A DNA stretch of 12,575 nucleotides, taken from an uncultured bacterium. Lineage in GTDB: Bacteria; Cyanobacteriota; Vampirovibrionia; Gastranaerophilales; Gastranaerophilaceae. Positions 1 through 7,774 of the stretch are shown here, piece by piece. The stretch is from NCBI GenBank assembly GCA_902782905.1, contig CACZPB010000124.1:1-12575 (forward strand), read 5' to 3'. Made by a program: the position numbers and the translations under genes. How positions within the stretch are numbered: the stretch's first letter is position 1; each line of letters opens with the position of its first letter. The notes under the pieces were generated by a model, which saw only the letters and a list, made by a program, of their open reading frames with translations, was not told where the DNA came from and did not search any database.

Positions 1-309
1 GAATACATTGAGCAGGGAGTTGCAAGGCTTAAAGCTAATTTGGAAGAAATATTAAATCGTCAGGATAAAATAGAATTGAATGAGCTTACGCTTTTAGGAA
101 TGGATAGAATAAGCGCGTATATTTCACTTCTGTTTTTAACAGTAGATAGTGATTACGACTTGGAGCAGGACGAATTTTATTCTGATTTGTATGTTGTAAA
201 AAGACCTGCCGTCACTACAGTAACACAAGACGATGATAATATTTTGGATGCCGTTAATAATGCTAAAACGGTAATAAGAGAGGAATCAAATGGAGCAGTT
301 GAAGTCTAG
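1..309 (+). CDS. scpA: Segregation and condensation protein A, C-terminal end (5' truncated)
   Basis: Only the last 102 codons are in the window; the frame is open from base 1, so the gene starts upstream. The visible part fits the C-terminal winged-helix region of ScpA: a hydrophobic helix (RISAYISLLFL) followed by an acidic strand ending in LEQDEFYSDLYVV, equivalent to the LxQxxxFxDI pattern that ends most ScpA proteins. A short acidic tail follows. ScpA is the kleisin subunit that bridges SMC heads and binds ScpB in the bacterial condensin that organises and segregates the chromosome. The call is strengthened by scpB, whose ATG lies 20 bases before this stop codon (TAG 307-309), an overlap typical of the scpAB operon. 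The C-terminal fragment alone is not highly diagnostic; the neighbour makes the assignment firm. Confidence 0.85.
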   Translation, partial: EYIEQGVARLKANLEEILNRQDKIELNELTLLGMDRISAYISLLFLTVDSDYDLEQDEFYSDLYVVKRPAVTTVTQDDDNILDAVNNAKTVIREESNGAVEV

Positions 310-805
310 GATTGAGGCGGTTCTGTTTGTTACTGCCAAAGTTCTTCAAATAAATGAAATTGCAGAAATTCTTGAAGAAGAACCGGACAAAGTAGAGGAA
401 GCTCTTTTGGAGCTTATTATGGATTACGCATCTCGAGAAGGTGCTTTGGAAATAGATGATGAAAACGGGTATATATTGCAAGTTAAACAAGAGCATTTGG
501 ATATTGTCGAAAAACTTTGTCCTGTAGAGCTGAAACCGCCGGTTTTAAAAACTCTGACTGTAATTGCATTAAAAGAACCTATTCGTCAATCGTATTTGAA
601 GGATTTAAGAGGCTCAAATGCGTATGAGCATGTTCAGGAACTTCTTGATAAAGGGCTAATATCAAGACATAAAGATAAAAACGGACGATCTTTTAATATA
701 AAAACTACACCAAAGTTTGCGGAATATTTTAAACTCAAAGGTGATATTCGCTCGCTTGTAAAAACTTTAAATATTGATAATGGTGTAAAAGATGACGAGG
801 AGTAA
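290..805 (+). CDS. scpB: Segregation and condensation protein B
   Basis: A 171-residue protein, close to the usual ScpB size (about 170-200). It has two winged-helix domains. The N-terminal one begins KSRIEAVLFVTAKVLQINEIAEIL (the family pattern is IEALLFxxxxPlsxxxLaxxL). The second contains LKTLTVIALKEPIRQSYLKDLRG followed by LLDKGLISR, matching the conserved LxxLaIIAYkqPItrxeIexiRG...LxxrgLI block of ScpB. ScpB dimers bind ScpA and regulate the SMC ATPase. The ATG lies inside the end of scpA and is preceded by an AGAGAGG-type ribosome binding site at about 277-283, so the two are translationally coupled. The C terminus is acidic (DDEE). The next gene starts 6 bases after this stop, with GAGGAG at 797-802 inside scpB serving as its likely ribosome binding site, so at least three genes form one transcription unit. 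Confidence 0.93.
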   Translation: MEQLKSRIEAVLFVTAKVLQINEIAEILEEEPDKVEEALLELIMDYASREGALEIDDENGYILQVKQEHLDIVEKLCPVELKPPVLKTLTVIALKEPIRQSYLKDLRGSNAYEHVQELLDKGLISRHKDKNGRSFNIKTTPKFAEYFKLKGDIRSLVKTLNIDNGVKDDEE

Positions 806-811
806 TCCCGT

Positions 812-2278
812 ATGAAGAATTTGCGCATTATATTTTATACGTTTCTTGTTGGTTTATTGTGCTTTGCTTTTTATTTTAGGGCAAATGCCGACAAGATATA
901 CGTAAGAATCGGAGATTTTTATTCAAGCAAGAATAATTTTGAAAAGGCACAAGTTTTTTATGAAAAATCCATTAGTCTTGGGAATAAAGATACAAAGTTT
1001 CGTGAAAGATACGTTAATTCACTTATTAATGCTCCTTTAACGTTAGATATTCAGGAAAAGCTTGTAAAAATGGCTGAGGGGGAAAAAGTTGACAGCGCGC
1101 AAGCTTCTGCGGAATATTTTTTGTACAATTTGAGACGTGAAATTCATGATAAGTATCCTGAAAATTATATAGGGCAGGCTCCTTTTAACGGCAAAATTAT
1201 TCACTGGGGGACTTTGCCTATAACATATACTTTCAAACACGCCGCAAGTGTTCCGTCAGAAATAATATCTGCAATTGACAGCGCTTTCGATGAATGGGAA
1301 AGAGCAAGTTCTTGCAGAGTAAAATTTGTAAGAGTCAGGACGGGGCAAGCTAACATTATTGTAGATTTTATAGCAGGATACAAGGATACGCCTCAGGAGG
1401 GTGAAAAGTACGTTGTAGCCTATACTACTCCTGTAATTAACCAAAATCAGCTGAAAAATATGGTAATAAAGTTTAATGTATATGATGCTGCAAATAATCT
1501 TTTTACGCCTAACCAGATGTATAACACGGCTTTACACGAAATCTTTCACGCGCTCGGATATATGGGGCATAGCTACACCGAGGGCAATATTATGTATATG
1601 TCAAAAGATAAGAATTCCATTCTGAATGATACAAAGCGTGTTCTTACAAATGCCGATAAAACAACATTGGAGCTTTTGTATAAAATTCGTCCAGATATAA
1701 CGAATGCCGATAATTTAAAATATGATTACGTTTCATATTTAGTGTTGGGAGATGATGAAGATATAAATTATTCAAAGGTTCGGGAAGCAAAAAACTATAT
1801 AAGAAAAGCGCCCAATCTTCCTAACGGATATGTTGATCTGGCAGAAATTCTTGCAGCAGAGAAAAAATACCCTGAAGCGATAAAGTATCTGGAAAAAGCA
1901 GAAAGGCTTTCTAAAAATAATGATATGCTTTCAGTAGTATATTATAATCTGGCGATTTGTTATTTTTATATCTCAAATTATGAAATGTCGGATGAATATG
2001 TTGAACGCGCGATTAGCATTAAAGATAATGAGGATTTACACGAAATAAGAGCGGAAATTTATATGAAGCAAGAAAATTTTGAACTTGCTCAAAAAGAGTA
2101 TAAATATTTGGTTTCTCTTTCGGAGGGTAACCCGAATTATGTGTGCGCTTTAGCAAATTTATATATTAAAAAACACGAATATTTAAAGGCAAGAAAGATA
2201 TTAAAAGAATTTCTAAAAAAACATCCGAAAGAAAAACAAAACCCTATTTTTAAACAATACGGAATTTTACTTTTTTAG
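812..2278 (+). CDS. Exported matrixin-like zinc metalloprotease with TPR repeats
   Basis: A 488-residue protein. Residues 5-22 form a hydrophobic export segment followed by ANA (24-26), a plausible signal peptidase site, so it is probably periplasmic or membrane-anchored. Residues about 30-60 look like one TPR. A metzincin domain spans about 125-290: it opens with a KIIHWGTLPITYTF strand, as in matrixins, and has the zinc site HEIFHALGYMGHS (H242, E243, H246, H253) followed by a Met-turn NIMYM (M261). The third histidine is one residue later than in classical HExxHxxGxxH; I associate this GxxGHS spacing with cyanobacterial matrixin-like proteins. Residues about 320-475 form several TPRs (for example YPEAIKYLEKAERL and LAQKEYKYLVSL), probably for substrate or partner binding. 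It sits 6 bases behind scpB and is probably co-transcribed with it. The substrate is unknown. Its 3' end overlaps the opposing gene by 12 bases. Confidence 0.85.
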   Translation: MKNLRIIFYTFLVGLLCFAFYFRANADKIYVRIGDFYSSKNNFEKAQVFYEKSISLGNKDTKFRERYVNSLINAPLTLDIQEKLVKMAEGEKVDSAQASAEYFLYNLRREIHDKYPENYIGQAPFNGKIIHWGTLPITYTFKHAASVPSEIISAIDSAFDEWERASSCRVKFVRVRTGQANIIVDFIAGYKDTPQEGEKYVVAYTTPVINQNQLKNMVIKFNVYDAANNLFTPNQMYNTALHEIFHALGYMGHSYTEGNIMYMSKDKNSILNDTKRVLTNADKTTLELLYKIRPDITNADNLKYDYVSYLVLGDDEDINYSKVREAKNYIRKAPNLPNGYVDLAEILAAEKKYPEAIKYLEKAERLSKNNDMLSVVYYNLAICYFYISNYEMSDEYVERAISIKDNEDLHEIRAEIYMKQENFELAQKEYKYLVSLSEGNPNYVCALANLYIKKHEYLKARKILKEFLKKHPKEKQNPIFKQYGILLF

Positions 2279-2668
2279 TTTTTTTAAGTAACTTTCAAAG
2301 CTTTTGTCTTCGACTTTATACCCGCATCCTTTGTGGAGTTTTCCTGCATAAGATATTTTTGAGGCGGGGTATTTTTTGCACATTCTTAACCTTTTTTCGT
2401 ATACAGAGCACAGCCCTTCTTCTGTTACGTATTTGCAAGCAAAAATTAGGTTTCCGTTCTCATCTTTTCCTCTTATATAAAACCTTTTGTACGCAGGAAA
2501 CAAAAATTGCATAATCTTAAAATCGGTTGTTGTGTACGTGTCAAAGCTGTACATGTATCTACAGCATTTTCCGCATTTTAAACACTTACCTGTTATTTTG
2601 TATTCCATTTTTTCAGGAACAAAGTAAGAAAGAATTTCGTTTTTCAGTATTGTCAAAAAACTTAACAT
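2267..2668 (-). CDS. YkgJ-type CxxCxxCC cysteine-cluster protein
   Basis: A 133-residue protein with the signature of the YkgJ/UPF0153 family (putative zinc/iron-chelating): GKCLKCGKCC, with cysteines 29, 32, 35 and 36. Further conserved cysteines lie in FACKYVTEEGLCSVYEKRLRMCKKYP (C78, C87, C97) and near the end (C115). The CsxYexRxxxCxxyP pattern is typical of this family, whose members are thought to bind an iron-sulfur cluster or metal; no specific reaction is known to me. The start is the ATG at 2666-2668, with AAGGGA about 12 bases upstream on its strand. Met21 is an alternative start that would keep all cysteines. The gene is convergent with the protease gene and overlaps its last 12 bases, and it diverges from the PBP gene. 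The N-terminal 20 residues are hydrophobic but short for a membrane span. Confidence 0.85.
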   Translation of the reverse strand: MLSFLTILKNEILSYFVPEKMEYKITGKCLKCGKCCRYMYSFDTYTTTDFKIMQFLFPAYKRFYIRGKDENGNLIFACKYVTEEGLCSVYEKRLRMCKKYPASKISYAGKLHKGCGYKVEDKSFESYLKKLKK

Positions 2669-2699
2669 TATTCTTGAAAATCCCTTTTAATATTTTTCT

Positions 2700-2726
2700 T
2701 TGGTAAAATTATATTATAAATATAAT
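2700..2726 (+). promoter_or_regulatory. Probable promoter of the PBP gene
   Basis: A perfect -10 TATAAT lies at 2721-2726, with a poor -35 candidate (TTGGTA, 2700-2705) 15 bases upstream. It lies 35 bases before the PBP start codon, in the intergenic region from which the YkgJ-like gene diverges. The assignment rests mainly on the -10 box. Confidence 0.45.
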
Positions 2727-2761
2727 GCATCGAGGATTTTAAATCAAACAAAGAGGTTGAG

Positions 2762-4900
2762 ATGGGAAATTACGTTCCGAAAAACAGAAAGAGGGCAAAT
2801 AAGAGGGTAAGTGTTGAAAATCCGCTATTAAGGTTTTTAACAACGATTATTGTTTTTGCAATAGGCGTACTTCTTGCAGGTATGATTGCATTGAAGTTTT
2901 ATCTGGTATCTTTGCCGCCTATTAAAAACCTGAACTCTCTAAAACCAAATATAGTAACCACATTTTGCGCAGGAGACGGAGAGGTAATAAAAACATTTGC
3001 GGCTTTTGCTTATTCAAATGTTGAACTGAAAGATGTTCCTGAAAATTTAGTTAAAGCCTTAATTGCGACAGAAGATAAGCATTTTTATTCGCATCAAGGC
3101 TATGATATTTTTGGTCTCGTGCGTTCAATGGTTGCAAACGTTGTGGCGGGTCATGTCGTGCAGGGTGCAAGTACAATAACTCAGCAGCTCTCAAGAATTC
3201 TTTTCTTATCTAACGAAAAGACGTTCTCCAGAAAAATAAAAGAGCTACAAGTAGCAGCCCAAATAGAAAAAACTATTTCTAAAGATAAAATCTTAGAAAT
3301 GTATTTGAATAATGTATACTTAGGTTCAGGCGCGTACGGTGTTAAGGGTGCAGCTAAAATTTATTTCAATAAAAACTTGAATCAATTAACACTTTCAGAA
3401 ATGGCGCTTATTGCGGGGCTTCCGCAGGCACCTTCGGTTTATTCGCCGTATAATAACAAAGAACTTGCCCAAAAACGCAGAAACCAAGTGCTTTTGAGAA
3501 TGTATAAGATGAAATACATCGACAAGGCAACTTATGAAAAAGCAAAGGAAGAACCTATAGTTCTTTCAAAAATGCCTATAATGTATGCGACAAATAAGGC
3601 ACCATATTTTTGTGATTATGTAATGAAGGAACTTCAAAAACTTGGCTTTAGCGAAGATGAAATTGTTAACGGTGGTTTGAAAGTCATAACAACACTTGAT
3701 TACAAGGCTCAAGTTACTGCTAATGAAGCTATTATAAAAAACTTGAATGCTTGGGGAATGAAGCAGGATAAAAACCAAGCAGCAGTATTTTCATTTAACC
3801 CGATTGACGGCAGAATTCTTGTGTATGCCGGTGGTAAAGATTATACAAAGAGTCAATATGATCGCGTAACTCAATCGCAAAGACCCTCCGGATCGGCATT
3901 CAAGCCTATTATTTATACAGCTGCCGTCGAAAAAGGATTTTCTCCAAATGATATGATTGACGATATGCCGATTAAAATAGGGAATTGGACACCGAGAAAC
4001 TATGGTAATAAATACAGAGGAAAGATACCTCTTTATACAGCTCTGATGGTATCTTCAAATGTTTGTGCTGCTCGTTTAATGGATGAAATTGGCATCCGAC
4101 CTGTTATTCAGCTTGCAAGAGTTATGGGTATTACAACTCCTATTCCTTATGACTATACGATTGCGCTTGGCTCACACAGTGTTAAATTGTTTGAGATGAC
4201 AAGAGCATTTGGAGTTTTTGCCAACGGAGGCTATAAGGTCGAACCTTATGCAATTGAAAGGGTTGAATCTTCAAGAGGAACAATCTTGTATGAAGCTAAA
4301 AAAGCAAGAACAAGCAAGGTTCTAAATATAAATACAGCAGCTACAATGACTGCGATTATGAAAACTGTTATAACAAACGGTACCGGTCGCGCCGCAAATA
4401 TAGGGAAGCCCGCAGCAGGTAAGACAGGTACAACAGACGACAGCAAAGACGCATACTTTATCGGTTTTACTCCTGATGTAGTTACAGGTGTTTGGGTCGG
4501 AAACGATGACAACTCTCAGATGGGTGGTATTACGGGTGGTACAATTCCGGCGCTAATCTGGAAGGATATTATGATTGTAGCAACCCAGCCATACGGAAAT
4601 GCAGATTTTGAATATCCTGAAGTTATTCTTCAGCCATTCAGAGCCTCAAGCGTTTCTGTTATAAAACAAGGTGATTTGAGTAAAAACGATGAAAATAAGG
4701 ACGCAGATAAGAAAGATAGTGATGCTGAAAAAGACGGAGTAAAAGCACCTGCTCCTCCTCTTATGAAACCTGCGGATTTCATTCCTCAAATGCAAAAAGA
4801 GACCCCTACAATTGATGTGAAGCAGGAAAGAGTTGAGGCGCCAAAACCGAGTTATGCACCGATACCAATGTCTTCTTCGCCGATTGGTGTACAAAATTAG
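2762..4900 (+). CDS. Class A penicillin-binding protein (PBP1A-type transglycosylase/transpeptidase)
   Basis: A 712-residue bifunctional peptidoglycan synthase. A basic cytoplasmic tail (1-20) precedes one membrane anchor (about 22-48). The GT51 transglycosylase domain (about 65-240) shows EDKHFYSHQGYD (catalytic E105), GASTITQQLSR, RKIKELQVAAQIEK with KILEMYLN, GAYGVKGAAKIYF and LSEMALIAGLPQAP. The transpeptidase domain (about 305-610) has all three penicilloyl-serine motifs: SAFK (S378, K381), SSN (431-433) and KTGT (554-557). Both activities should be intact: it polymerises lipid II and cross-links stem peptides on the outer face of the inner membrane. Residues about 635-712 form a charged, then proline-rich, low-complexity tail. 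An AGAGG site at 2752-2756 supports the ATG. The AICARFT-like gene follows after 20 bases and is probably co-transcribed. Whether to call it mrcA, ponA or pbp1A is a matter of naming. Confidence 0.95.
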   Translation: MGNYVPKNRKRANKRVSVENPLLRFLTTIIVFAIGVLLAGMIALKFYLVSLPPIKNLNSLKPNIVTTFCAGDGEVIKTFAAFAYSNVELKDVPENLVKALIATEDKHFYSHQGYDIFGLVRSMVANVVAGHVVQGASTITQQLSRILFLSNEKTFSRKIKELQVAAQIEKTISKDKILEMYLNNVYLGSGAYGVKGAAKIYFNKNLNQLTLSEMALIAGLPQAPSVYSPYNNKELAQKRRNQVLLRMYKMKYIDKATYEKAKEEPIVLSKMPIMYATNKAPYFCDYVMKELQKLGFSEDEIVNGGLKVITTLDYKAQVTANEAIIKNLNAWGMKQDKNQAAVFSFNPIDGRILVYAGGKDYTKSQYDRVTQSQRPSGSAFKPIIYTAAVEKGFSPNDMIDDMPIKIGNWTPRNYGNKYRGKIPLYTALMVSSNVCAARLMDEIGIRPVIQLARVMGITTPIPYDYTIALGSHSVKLFEMTRAFGVFANGGYKVEPYAIERVESSRGTILYEAKKARTSKVLNINTAATMTAIMKTVITNGTGRAANIGKPAAGKTGTTDDSKDAYFIGFTPDVVTGVWVGNDDNSQMGGITGGTIPALIWKDIMIVATQPYGNADFEYPEVILQPFRASSVSVIKQGDLSKNDENKDADKKDSDAEKDGVKAPAPPLMKPADFIPQMQKETPTIDVKQERVEAPKPSYAPIPMSSSPIGVQN

Positions 4901-4920
4901 AATAAAGGATAGAGAGAAAA

Positions 4921-5808
4921 ATGAAATTAGAAGAGATAAAAATAACAACAGGAGAGAATGAATCTCAGTCGGCAAGTTTGGAGAATAATGACAAAACAAT
5001 AGATTATGAAACAAGCAAGCCTTTAAGCTGGTCAGATATAATAAGTATTCTGAAAGGTTTGGACGTAATTAGTGAATTTTACGATGTAAAAGCGGCTGTC
5101 ACAACAACAGGTGCGGGAATTTGTGCCGTATCTCTCGGGAAAGATATATTAGAGGCTATTGTTAATACTATGGATTCTGACCCGATTGATTTTATGTCAT
5201 CTGTAATGACACTATCTTCGGAAGTTGACAGTGATGCGGCGAAGCTCCTAAAAGAGACAAAAATTGTAGTTGCGCCGAAATTTACAAAAAACGCGAAAGA
5301 ATATTTTGAAACTCACGGTGTTTGCTATGTTACGATAAATACACCTCTAAAGGATTATAAAAAGTATTTGTCCAATACTGTTTTGGAAACGCCTCTCGGT
5401 ACGCTTACTCAAACTCCTAATCTGAGTGAGCTTGATAAAGACAACTTTAAAGTTGTATCCAAAACAAAACCTACGGTTGAACAAATCGAAGATGCTGTTT
5501 TTGCGTGGAAGATAGCAAAACATGCTTCTTCCAGAGCCATAGTTGTCGTAAAAGATTTAAAAACAACCGCTGTTGCTCAGGGGCTTCAGTCGGCGTCAAT
5601 TGAATATGCTCTGGATTATTCTTGTGACCGTTCAAAAGAAGCAATTTTGGCTTCTGACATGTCAATTACAACTCACGATTTGAATGTTGCTGCTCAAGGG
5701 AGAATTTCTTTAATAATACTTCCTTTTGCGTCTAAAGAGCTTATTGCGGCAGCAGACAAGTTCAATATTGCAATTATTACAACAGGTTTTACAAATATAT
5801 TGTATTAA
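4921..5808 (+). CDS. AICAR formyltransferase-like protein (PurH C-terminal domain homolog), probably catalytically inactive
   Basis: A 295-residue protein that aligns along most of its length with the formyltransferase half of PurH. Residues 33-119 (KPLSWSDI...GKDILEA...IVVAP) match the KELSYNNI...GKDILEA...VIIAP region. Residues 175-215 (VVSKTKPTVEQIEDAVFAWKIAK) match the [23 protein letters not shown] block, and 245-290 match the C terminus (ELIAAADKFNIAIITTG). The IMP cyclohydrolase half is absent, as is the start of the transferase half (the LRYGENPHQ region). The catalytic KHANPCG loop reads TGAGICA (63-69), losing the Lys and His. The Asn equivalent to human N431 is R205. The GQMSR arginine is A225, and SDAFFPF is replaced by SDMSITT. 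Homology is clear but AICAR formylation is unlikely; the role is unknown. A GAGAG site precedes the ATG, and the gene follows the PBP gene by 20 bases. A terminator lies about 80 bases downstream. Confidence 0.8.
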   Translation: MKLEEIKITTGENESQSASLENNDKTIDYETSKPLSWSDIISILKGLDVISEFYDVKAAVTTTGAGICAVSLGKDILEAIVNTMDSDPIDFMSSVMTLSSEVDSDAAKLLKETKIVVAPKFTKNAKEYFETHGVCYVTINTPLKDYKKYLSNTVLETPLGTLTQTPNLSELDKDNFKVVSKTKPTVEQIEDAVFAWKIAKHASSRAIVVVKDLKTTAVAQGLQSASIEYALDYSCDRSKEAILASDMSITTHDLNVAAQGRISLIILPFASKELIAAADKFNIAIITTGFTNILY

Positions 5809-5885
5809 TTTGTAAAAACCGTAAAAATTGTTACAAAAATTTACAAAAATTTTAATATCAATTTTTGAATAATTAAAAAACGCTT

Positions 5886-5930
5886 AAACCATGCAAGTAT
5901 AACTATTTGCATGGTTTTTAAATTTTTAGA
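5886..5930 (+). terminator. Rho-independent terminator after the AICARFT-like gene
   Basis: A perfect 11-base inverted repeat (AAACCATGCAA at 5886-5896, TTGCATGGTTT at 5907-5917) surrounds a 10-base loop and is followed by a T-rich run (TT then AAATTTTT). It lies 78 bases after the AICARFT-like stop and should end the PBP transcription unit before the FKG operon. A-rich sequence on the left side makes some activity in the other direction possible, but no opposing gene is present. Confidence 0.85.
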
Positions 5931-6080
5931 CAAATGTTTTCTTATACGAAAAAAATATTCAAAAATACGTCTTTACATTCTCTTAACATTTAAGAAAAAT
6001 TAGGCAATTTTTAATTTCTCGCGCTTTTAAATATATATATGAGTTGATATAATCGACTTATAGCATTGAAGTATATGTGT
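5931..6080 (+). promoter_or_regulatory. Leader and extended -10 promoter of the FKG operon
   Basis: This AT-rich gap has no gene. An extended -10 box (TGATATAAT, 6045-6053; TG one base before TATAAT) is followed by a predicted transcription start near 6060. There is no good -35 (TTTTAA at 6025-6030 is the best spaced), as expected for an extended -10 promoter. The box lies inside a small imperfect palindrome (GTTGAT-ATA-ATCGAC, 6043-6057) that could be an operator. The closeness of the box to the first codons argues for the later start codons of the next gene. Confidence 0.55.
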
Positions 6081-7757
6081 ATGATTAAAAAAGTTGGTGT
6101 AGAAGAAAATACTGGCAGAATAAATAGCAATTTGTCACACAAACAAAAGAAGGGAATGCAGTCCCCGAGCTTTAAAGGTGTTGGCACGCTTGCGCTTGCA
6201 GGACTACAGGCATGTGAAAAGATGCCTATGGTCAATGTTGCGGTAATTGATATGCTCTCTGCTATACTTCCGAGAACAATTGTTGAATCTATGACCAACT
6301 GGTTTGCAGGATTTGAGGCATTTAGACGTGAATCATCCGGCTTAATTGTAAACTGTATGATTCCGAGTCTCATTACTTTAGGCATTGCAAAATGTCTGAA
6401 TCCGGCTTTCATGCCAAAAGGCATAAATATGTCAAGAAGTTGGGCTGACAGTGATTTAATTAACAAAATGGCATCTTCTTATATGAAATCTGCGTCAGAA
6501 GATAAAGTTTTTGAATCAATCCAAAAAATTCTTGGAGAAATAAACGGATATGACAGAGAAAAACTTGTAGAATTTGGCAGAGAACTCGGAGATGACACTG
6601 TTAAAGATTATTCAAAACGCTTAGCAGAAATCGCAAAAGCCGATATTTCAAATGAAGAAATGCGCAAACAAGTAAAATCTATTGCTGAAGAGATTGTAGA
6701 AAAAACTCATGTTTCTGAAAATATACATGTAGGCGGGGTAAAGGCTCCTGATGTAAGGTCGCTTCTTGATGATACGGTCAAATTCTATAGAGAATATGAG
6801 CGTACAGGCGGCGGAGTTAAAATAGAAGAATTTGCAAGAAAATGTAAAAAGATGGTTAAGACAAAGAGTATTTTGGGTCTTGCTGTAGTGCTTCCTCTTG
6901 CTGCTTCTATGCAGTATATTAACCGTTGGATTACAGGAAAAGTATCAGGGACAAAAGGTGCTCCTATATATGATGATTTTGCAAAAGGAAACGATAATAT
7001 AGAAGAAAATCCAAAGGCAAAAGAAGGACTTTTGAAGCAAAAATTAATTTCCATCTCTTCAATGGTAGGCGTCGGACTTCTTTCGATGATGAAAATGCCT
7101 ACAATGCGTATGTTGGAATTCAAAGGCATGTTCCCGACAATGGATCAGGCAAGAATAATTTCTACAACAACATTTGCGTCCCGTATGGCAGCTGCGGATG
7201 ATAAAAATGAGCTTGCCGAATCAACAGTTAGAGATATTGCAACATTCTGCGGCTTGTATTTCTTTGGTGATTACGCTGCAAAAGCTGCTGCAACAGCTAT
7301 TCAGAAGAAAACCGGTGTTACACTTTTAAATGATACAAAACCGATAAGTAAAGATGCTTCATTGATTAAAAAATTCACTCATTGGGTGAAAGATGTTAAT
7401 ATAAAATCTTCCGACGAAGTTATAAGTAAAACTAAAGAGGCGCTAAAAGGGATGAAGCCTACTGAAGCACAAGCAAAAAAGATTGAAAAAGAGCTTAGTA
7501 GAGCAAAAAATCTTCGTGCGGCTTGCCAAGGAGTAAATATCGGTGTATCATTAGCTTTGTTAGGGGTAATCATTCCTATATTTACTCGTAGAAAAACTCA
7601 GAAAAAGCATGAGCAAGCTCTTAAACTTGCCGAAATCCAAAATACACAAACCGAAAAAGATACAAAAAAAGACGAGCCGGTTACACCGTTGAATGTCAAA
7701 TATTCAAAGTTAACGGCAGGTTTTAGAGCAGATAGCAACAGACAAAAGACAGCGTAA
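6081..7757 (+). CDS. FKG-motif membrane-associated protein of unknown function, first paralog
   Basis: A protein of about 558 residues with no known enzymatic motif. Near the N terminus it has SPSFKG (FKG at 31-33) after a polar, unstructured-looking lead, a pattern I associate with many Gastranaerophilales proteins. Conserved blocks shared with the next gene are PRT...AGFEAFRRE (64-84), QYINRWIT (278-285), FKGMFPTMDQ (347-356) with SRMAAADDKNEL, and FFGDYAAKAA (394-403). Hydrophobic stretches lie near 88-106, 263-280, 324-337, 387-403 and 484-501, the last followed by basic RRKTQKKH, so it is probably membrane-bound or hairpin-inserted. A helical charged region lies at about 120-260. I chose ATG 6081 because the likely transcription start is near 6060 and a weak GAAG lies 9 bases before it; TTG 6066 and ATG 6075 are in frame and possible. 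The second paralog begins 17 bases after the stop. Confidence 0.75.
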   Translation: MIKKVGVEENTGRINSNLSHKQKKGMQSPSFKGVGTLALAGLQACEKMPMVNVAVIDMLSAILPRTIVESMTNWFAGFEAFRRESSGLIVNCMIPSLITLGIAKCLNPAFMPKGINMSRSWADSDLINKMASSYMKSASEDKVFESIQKILGEINGYDREKLVEFGRELGDDTVKDYSKRLAEIAKADISNEEMRKQVKSIAEEIVEKTHVSENIHVGGVKAPDVRSLLDDTVKFYREYERTGGGVKIEEFARKCKKMVKTKSILGLAVVLPLAASMQYINRWITGKVSGTKGAPIYDDFAKGNDNIEENPKAKEGLLKQKLISISSMVGVGLLSMMKMPTMRMLEFKGMFPTMDQARIISTTTFASRMAAADDKNELAESTVRDIATFCGLYFFGDYAAKAAATAIQKKTGVTLLNDTKPISKDASLIKKFTHWVKDVNIKSSDEVISKTKEALKGMKPTEAQAKKIEKELSRAKNLRAACQGVNIGVSLALLGVIIPIFTRRKTQKKHEQALKLAEIQNTQTEKDTKKDEPVTPLNVKYSKLTAGFRADSNRQKTA

Positions 7758-7774
7758 ATAGCAATAAGGAAACT

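Noticed and set aside
5809..5850. Possible terminator formed by TTTGTAA (5809-5815) and TTACAAA (5831-5837)
   Set aside because: The stem is short and almost pure A-T with several alternative pairings; the strong hairpin at 5886-5917 explains termination better.
6011..6466. Minus-strand open frame across the FKG promoter and first codons
   Set aside because: Opposite a longer frame with a good promoter and a paralog next to it; its translation has no motif and no ribosome binding site.
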